64,000 bases of DNA from Taishania sp. (GTDB lineage Bacteria; Bacteroidota; Bacteroidia; Flavobacteriales_D; Crocinitomicaceae): assembly GCA_030150045.1 (NCBI GenBank), contig JASLGM010000020.1:62001-126000 (forward strand). Direction: 5' to 3'. The position numbers and the translations under genes are program-made. Under the pieces are notes generated by a model. It saw only the letters and a program-made list of their open reading frames with translations. It was not told where the DNA came from and searched no databases. Shown one piece after another: positions 61,676 to 64,000 of the stretch. Each line of letters starts with the position of its first letter. The first letter of the stretch is position 1.

Positions 61676-62227
61676 TTAAATATCTTTTTCCACTTGCATA
61701 TAGTTAAGTTCCAATAGATTTTTACGTCCAAAGATCTTAACCATTACTTTAAGTTTCTTTTTCTCTTCGTTGATTTCTTCAATAGTACCTGAGAAATTAT
61801 TAAATGGTCCGTCAATAACTTTAACAGACTCACCAATAACATAAGGAATTTTCATCTCCTCTTCCGTTTCTGAAAGTTCATCTACTTTACCTAGAATACG
61901 ATTCACTTCAGAAATGCGCATAGGTACTGGATCACCTCCTTTTTCGGTCCCTAAGAAACCGATAACGTTAGGAATACTTTTGATTACGTGAGGAACCTCA
62001 CCAATTAGAGCAGCCTCTATTAAAACATATCCTGGTAGATACGCTTTTTCTTTGCTGATTTTTTTTCCATTACGTAGTTGAAAGACTTTTTCAGTTGGAA
62101 TCAACACTTGACTAATGAAATCATCTAATTTTAAACGAGAGATTTCTAAATCAAGGTATTCCTTCACTTTTCTTTCTTTACCACTTACTGCACGTACAAC
62201 GTACCATCTTTTCTTGATATCTCCCAT
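61676..62227 (-). CDS. nusG: Transcription termination/antitermination factor NusG
   Basis: A 183-residue elongation factor. The ATG at 62227 is preferred: it is followed by the conserved WYVVRAVSGKERKVKEYLD, and the longer frame from 62395 would run through secE. The NGN domain includes AYLPGYVLIEA and IPNVIGFLG; the KOW domain has IGESVKVIDGPFNNFSGTIEEIN. It links RNA polymerase to ribosomes or Rho. The secE stop codon lies eight bases upstream. Confidence 0.97.
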   Translation of the reverse strand: MGDIKKRWYVVRAVSGKERKVKEYLDLEISRLKLDDFISQVLIPTEKVFQLRNGKKISKEKAYLPGYVLIEAALIGEVPHVIKSIPNVIGFLGTEKGGDPVPMRISEVNRILGKVDELSETEEEMKIPYVIGESVKVIDGPFNNFSGTIEEINEEKKKLKVMVKIFGRKNLLELNYMQVEKDI

Positions 62228-62235
62228 TATAATTA

Positions 62236-62454
62236 TTATATATTGTAAATAAATCCAAGCAAACCTTTCCAGAAACCTGTAGAACTTGCTGATATACCTA
62301 CAAAGAAGTCGATAACAAAGATGATTAATGCAATAATAATAGAGGCAATTACAACGACAATAGAGTTGCTCTGCAACTCTTTCCATGTTGGCCACGTTAC
62401 GTTGTGAACCATTTCGTTAATCGTTTCGTTGATATAGTTTTTAACCTTTGACAC
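62236..62454 (-). CDS. secE: Preprotein translocase subunit SecE
   Basis: A 72-residue single-pass subunit of the Sec channel. It has a short amphipathic helix (KVKNYINETINEMVHNVTWPTWKELQ) and one membrane helix (IVVVIASIIIALIIFVIDFFVG). The start is GTG at 62454: the only upstream ATG in frame (62523) lies inside the tRNA-Trp gene and would add residues unlike SecE. The gene follows tRNA-Trp by 22 bases. Confidence 0.92.
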   Translation of the reverse strand: MSKVKNYINETINEMVHNVTWPTWKELQSNSIVVVIASIIIALIIFVIDFFVGISASSTGFWKGLLGFIYNI

Positions 62455-62476
62455 TATATTTCTTTTTAAAAAGTTG

Positions 62477-62549
62477 CACGGGCTGTAGGATTCGAACCCA
62501 CGACCAATGGTTTTGGAAACCACTACTCTACCAGCTGAGCTAAGCCCGT
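62477..62549 (-). tRNA. trnW: tRNA-Trp (anticodon CCA)
   Basis: A 73-base cloverleaf on the minus strand: acceptor ACGGGCT/AGCCCGT, D-arm GCTC, anticodon stem GTGGT/ACCAT with loop TTCCAAA (anticodon CCA), T-arm GTGGG TTCGAAT CCTAC. The terminal CCA is not encoded. It lies between tuf and secE. Confidence 0.95.
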
Positions 62550-62553
62550 GTGT

Positions 62554-62579
62554 AAAGAGGGAGGTTTAACTCCCTCTTT
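62554..62579 (-). terminator. Hairpin between tuf and tRNA-Trp
   Basis: A perfect 10-bp stem AAAGAGGGAG / CTCCCTCTTT with a 6-base loop. The only T-run is within the stem, so it may be a weak terminator or a processing site that separates tuf mRNA from the tRNA. Confidence 0.6.
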
Positions 62580-62598
62580 TATTTATTTCATCTATTGA

Positions 62599-63786
62599 TT
62601 ACTCAACGATTTCAGTTACCTGTCCAGCACCTACTGTTCTACCACCCTCACGGATTGCGAAACGTAGACCTCTGTCCATCGCTACAGGAACGATTAAGTT
62701 AACTTGAATAGATACGTTATCTCCTGGCATTACCATTTCACGTCCGTCTGTTAAGATGATCTCACCTGTAACGTCTGTTGTACGGAAATAGAACTGAGGA
62801 CGGTATCTGTTATGGAATGGAGTGTGACGTCCACCTTCTTCTTTTTTCAATACGTAAATCTCAGCTTTAAACGTTTTGTGTGGTTTAGTTGAACCTGGTT
62901 TACAGATAACCATTCCACGACGGATTTGCGTTTTATCGATACCACGTAATAATAAACCTACGTTATCTCCAGCTTCTCCACGATCCAAAATCTTACGGAA
63001 CATCTCAACTCCAGTAACAGTAGACGTTAACTTCTCGTCACCCATTCCTAAAATTTCAACACCTTCTCCTGAGTTAATAACCCCTGTTTCGATACGACCT
63101 GTAGCTACAGTTCCACGTCCAGTGATTGTAAACACGTCCTCAACTGGCATCAAGAAAGGTTTTTCAACATCACGAGGAGGTAATTCGATCCAGCTATCAA
63201 CGGCATCCATCAATGCGTTAACTGTGTTAACCCATTTTTCTTCACCATTCAAAGCTCCTAAAGCAGATCCTTGGATAACTGGTGTGTTATCTCCATCATA
63301 ATCATAGAAAGACAACAATTCACGAAGCTCCATTTCAACAAGTTCTAACAACTCTTCGTCATCAACCATGTCTACTTTGTTCATAAATACAACCATTCTA
63401 GGAACACCTACTTGACGACCTAAAAGGATGTGCTCACGTGTTTGTGGCATCGGCCCGTCTGTCGCAGCACATACCAAGATAGCTCCATCCATCTGTGCAG
63501 CACCTGTTACCATGTTCTTAACATAATCGGCGTGACCTGGACAGTCTACGTGTGCGTAGTGACGGTTTTTCGTTTGGTATTCAATGTGTGATGTATTGAT
63601 TGTAATACCACGCTCTTTCTCTTCAGGAGCATTGTCGATTGTAGAGAAATCACGAGTTTCGGCCAAACCTTGACTTGCCAATACGCTTGAAATAGCTGCA
63701 GTCAATGTAGTCTTACCGTGGTCAACGTGACCAATTGTCCCAATATTTACGTGTGGTTTGGAACGGTCAAAATTTTCCTTTGCCAT
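62599..63786 (-). CDS. tuf: Elongation factor Tu
   Basis: A 395-residue GTPase that brings aminoacyl-tRNA to the ribosome. GHVDHGKTTL (P-loop), DFSTIDNAPEEKERGITINTSH (switch I), DCPGHADYVKNMVTGAAQMDGAIL (switch II), NKVDMVD and GSALGAL (guanine binding) are present, and the C-terminal domains are complete, ending REGGRTVGAGQVTEIVE. It lies between two tRNA genes as in many bacteria. Confidence 0.98.
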   Translation of the reverse strand: MAKENFDRSKPHVNIGTIGHVDHGKTTLTAAISSVLASQGLAETRDFSTIDNAPEEKERGITINTSHIEYQTKNRHYAHVDCPGHADYVKNMVTGAAQMDGAILVCAATDGPMPQTREHILLGRQVGVPRMVVFMNKVDMVDDEELLELVEMELRELLSFYDYDGDNTPVIQGSALGALNGEEKWVNTVNALMDAVDSWIELPPRDVEKPFLMPVEDVFTITGRGTVATGRIETGVINSGEGVEILGMGDEKLTSTVTGVEMFRKILDRGEAGDNVGLLLRGIDKTQIRRGMVICKPGSTKPHKTFKAEIYVLKKEEGGRHTPFHNRYRPQFYFRTTDVTGEIILTDGREMVMPGDNVSIQVNLIVPVAMDRGLRFAIREGGRTVGAGQVTEIVE

Positions 63787-63837
63787 TGTTTTACTTGTTA
63801 CTTAGTTAATAAAAAACAAAATCTTTAATATACAAAA

Positions 63838-63864
63838 TTTCACTCATAACCCTCATGAGTGAAA
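63838..63864 (-). terminator. Hairpin between tRNA-Thr and tuf
   Basis: Perfect stem TTTCACTCAT / ATGAGTGAAA (63838-63847, 63855-63864) with a 7-base loop. The minus strand continues with TTTTG. It may partly end the tRNA transcript ahead of tuf. Confidence 0.55.
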
Positions 63865-63887
63865 CATCAAACTCTAATCCTATTCAG

Positions 63888-63959
63888 AGCCAATGACGAG
63901 ATTTGAACTCGTGACCTCTTCCTTACCAAGGAAGCACTCTACCCCTGAGCTACACCGGC
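63888..63959 (-). tRNA. trnT: tRNA-Thr (anticodon GGT)
   Basis: A 72-base cloverleaf on the minus strand: acceptor GCCGGTG/CATTGGC, anticodon stem CTTCC/GGAAG with loop TTGGTAA (anticodon GGT), T-arm ACGAG TTCAAAT CTCGT, discriminator T. CCA is not encoded. Confidence 0.95.
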
Positions 63960-63987
63960 TAAAGTAAAAATTATTGAATTTTGATTG

Positions 63988-64000
63988 AGCGGGAGACGAG
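63988..64000 (-). tRNA. 3' end of a tRNA, probably tRNA-Gly (cut by window edge)
   Basis: The minus strand ends CTCGT CTCCCGC T, i.e. a T-stem half, an acceptor half and a discriminator. The acceptor CTCCCGC implies GCGGGAG at the 5' end, as in tRNA-Gly, and the Gly-Thr-tuf order is common. The anticodon is not visible. Confidence 0.55.

Noticed and set aside
62228..62395. N-terminal extension of NusG by 56 residues
   Set aside because: It overlaps most of secE in another frame and lacks similarity to NusG; the ATG at 62227 fits the family.
62455..62523. N-terminal extension of SecE into tRNA-Trp
   Set aside because: The residues are tRNA sequence; the GTG at 62454 gives the expected SecE length.

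Overview
The window reads as one stretch of chromosome from a low-GC member of the Bacteroidota, most likely a Flavobacteriia-type organism. The grounds are type IX secretion sorting domains on two secreted proteins, an HU-type domain joined to a SPOR domain, a DUF3467 gene beside rpoBC, Bacteroidota-type -7 boxes (TAnnTTTG), weak Shine-Dalgarno sequences, and the order tRNA-Gly/tRNA-Thr/tuf/tRNA-Trp/secE/nusG/rplKAJL/rpoBC. I do not assign a genus.

Layout. 1-8.3 kb: 3' end of gap, a PsbP-like secreted protein, an operon of an MBL hydrolase and an HU-TM-SPOR protein, ribD, a divergent dps/oxyR pair, and waaA (Kdo transferase) with a putative barrel protein. 8.4-18.1 kb: a tightly packed plus-strand operon for nucleotide sugars. 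It encodes UDP-GlcA and UDP-xylose synthesis (ugd, uxs), a WbpA/B/E/D-like set for a 2,3-diacetamido-uronic acid, rfbB, a CpsB-type phosphatase, and a membrane protein fused to a YceI domain. 18-33 kb: mixed genes, including a fatty acid hydroxylase, a class III aminotransferase, type IX secreted proteins, a minus operon of GH3, dNK and hldD, coaE with a SiaB/SiaC-like pair, a ZIP transporter and an initiating sugar transferase. 33.6 kb: a small winged-helix regulator. 34.6-48.6 kb: a long minus-strand run from zapA and rny straight into a polysaccharide cluster (epimerase, two flippases, two polymerase/ligase-type proteins, four glycosyltransferases, a DegT aminotransferase), ending at a strong terminator. 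48.7-51 kb: an M23 peptidase and DUF3467. 51.2-64 kb: rpoC, rpoB, ribosomal stalk genes, nusG, secE, tuf and tRNAs, all minus strand.

How the genes work together. Most accessory genes serve the cell envelope: Kdo transfer and heptose supply for LPS, at least three activated-sugar branches, and a Wzx/Wzy-type assembly cluster fed by a monotopic phosphoglycosyl transferase.

The most unusual signals are non-coding. (1) A two-module intergenic repeat occurs in four loci in both orientations. Its ~146-bp module folds end to end as a nested hairpin, and the copies show compensatory base changes, so I propose a structured RNA or a mobile hairpin element. In one copy a complete gene lies between the two modules. 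(2) A perfect palindrome with core ATCTGAATATTCAGAT occurs three times. Two copies sit just upstream of minus-strand TAnnTTTG boxes, one of them also next to the winged-helix regulator gene, so it may be an operator. I also annotate a 32-residue membrane-protein gene with its own -7 box and terminator.
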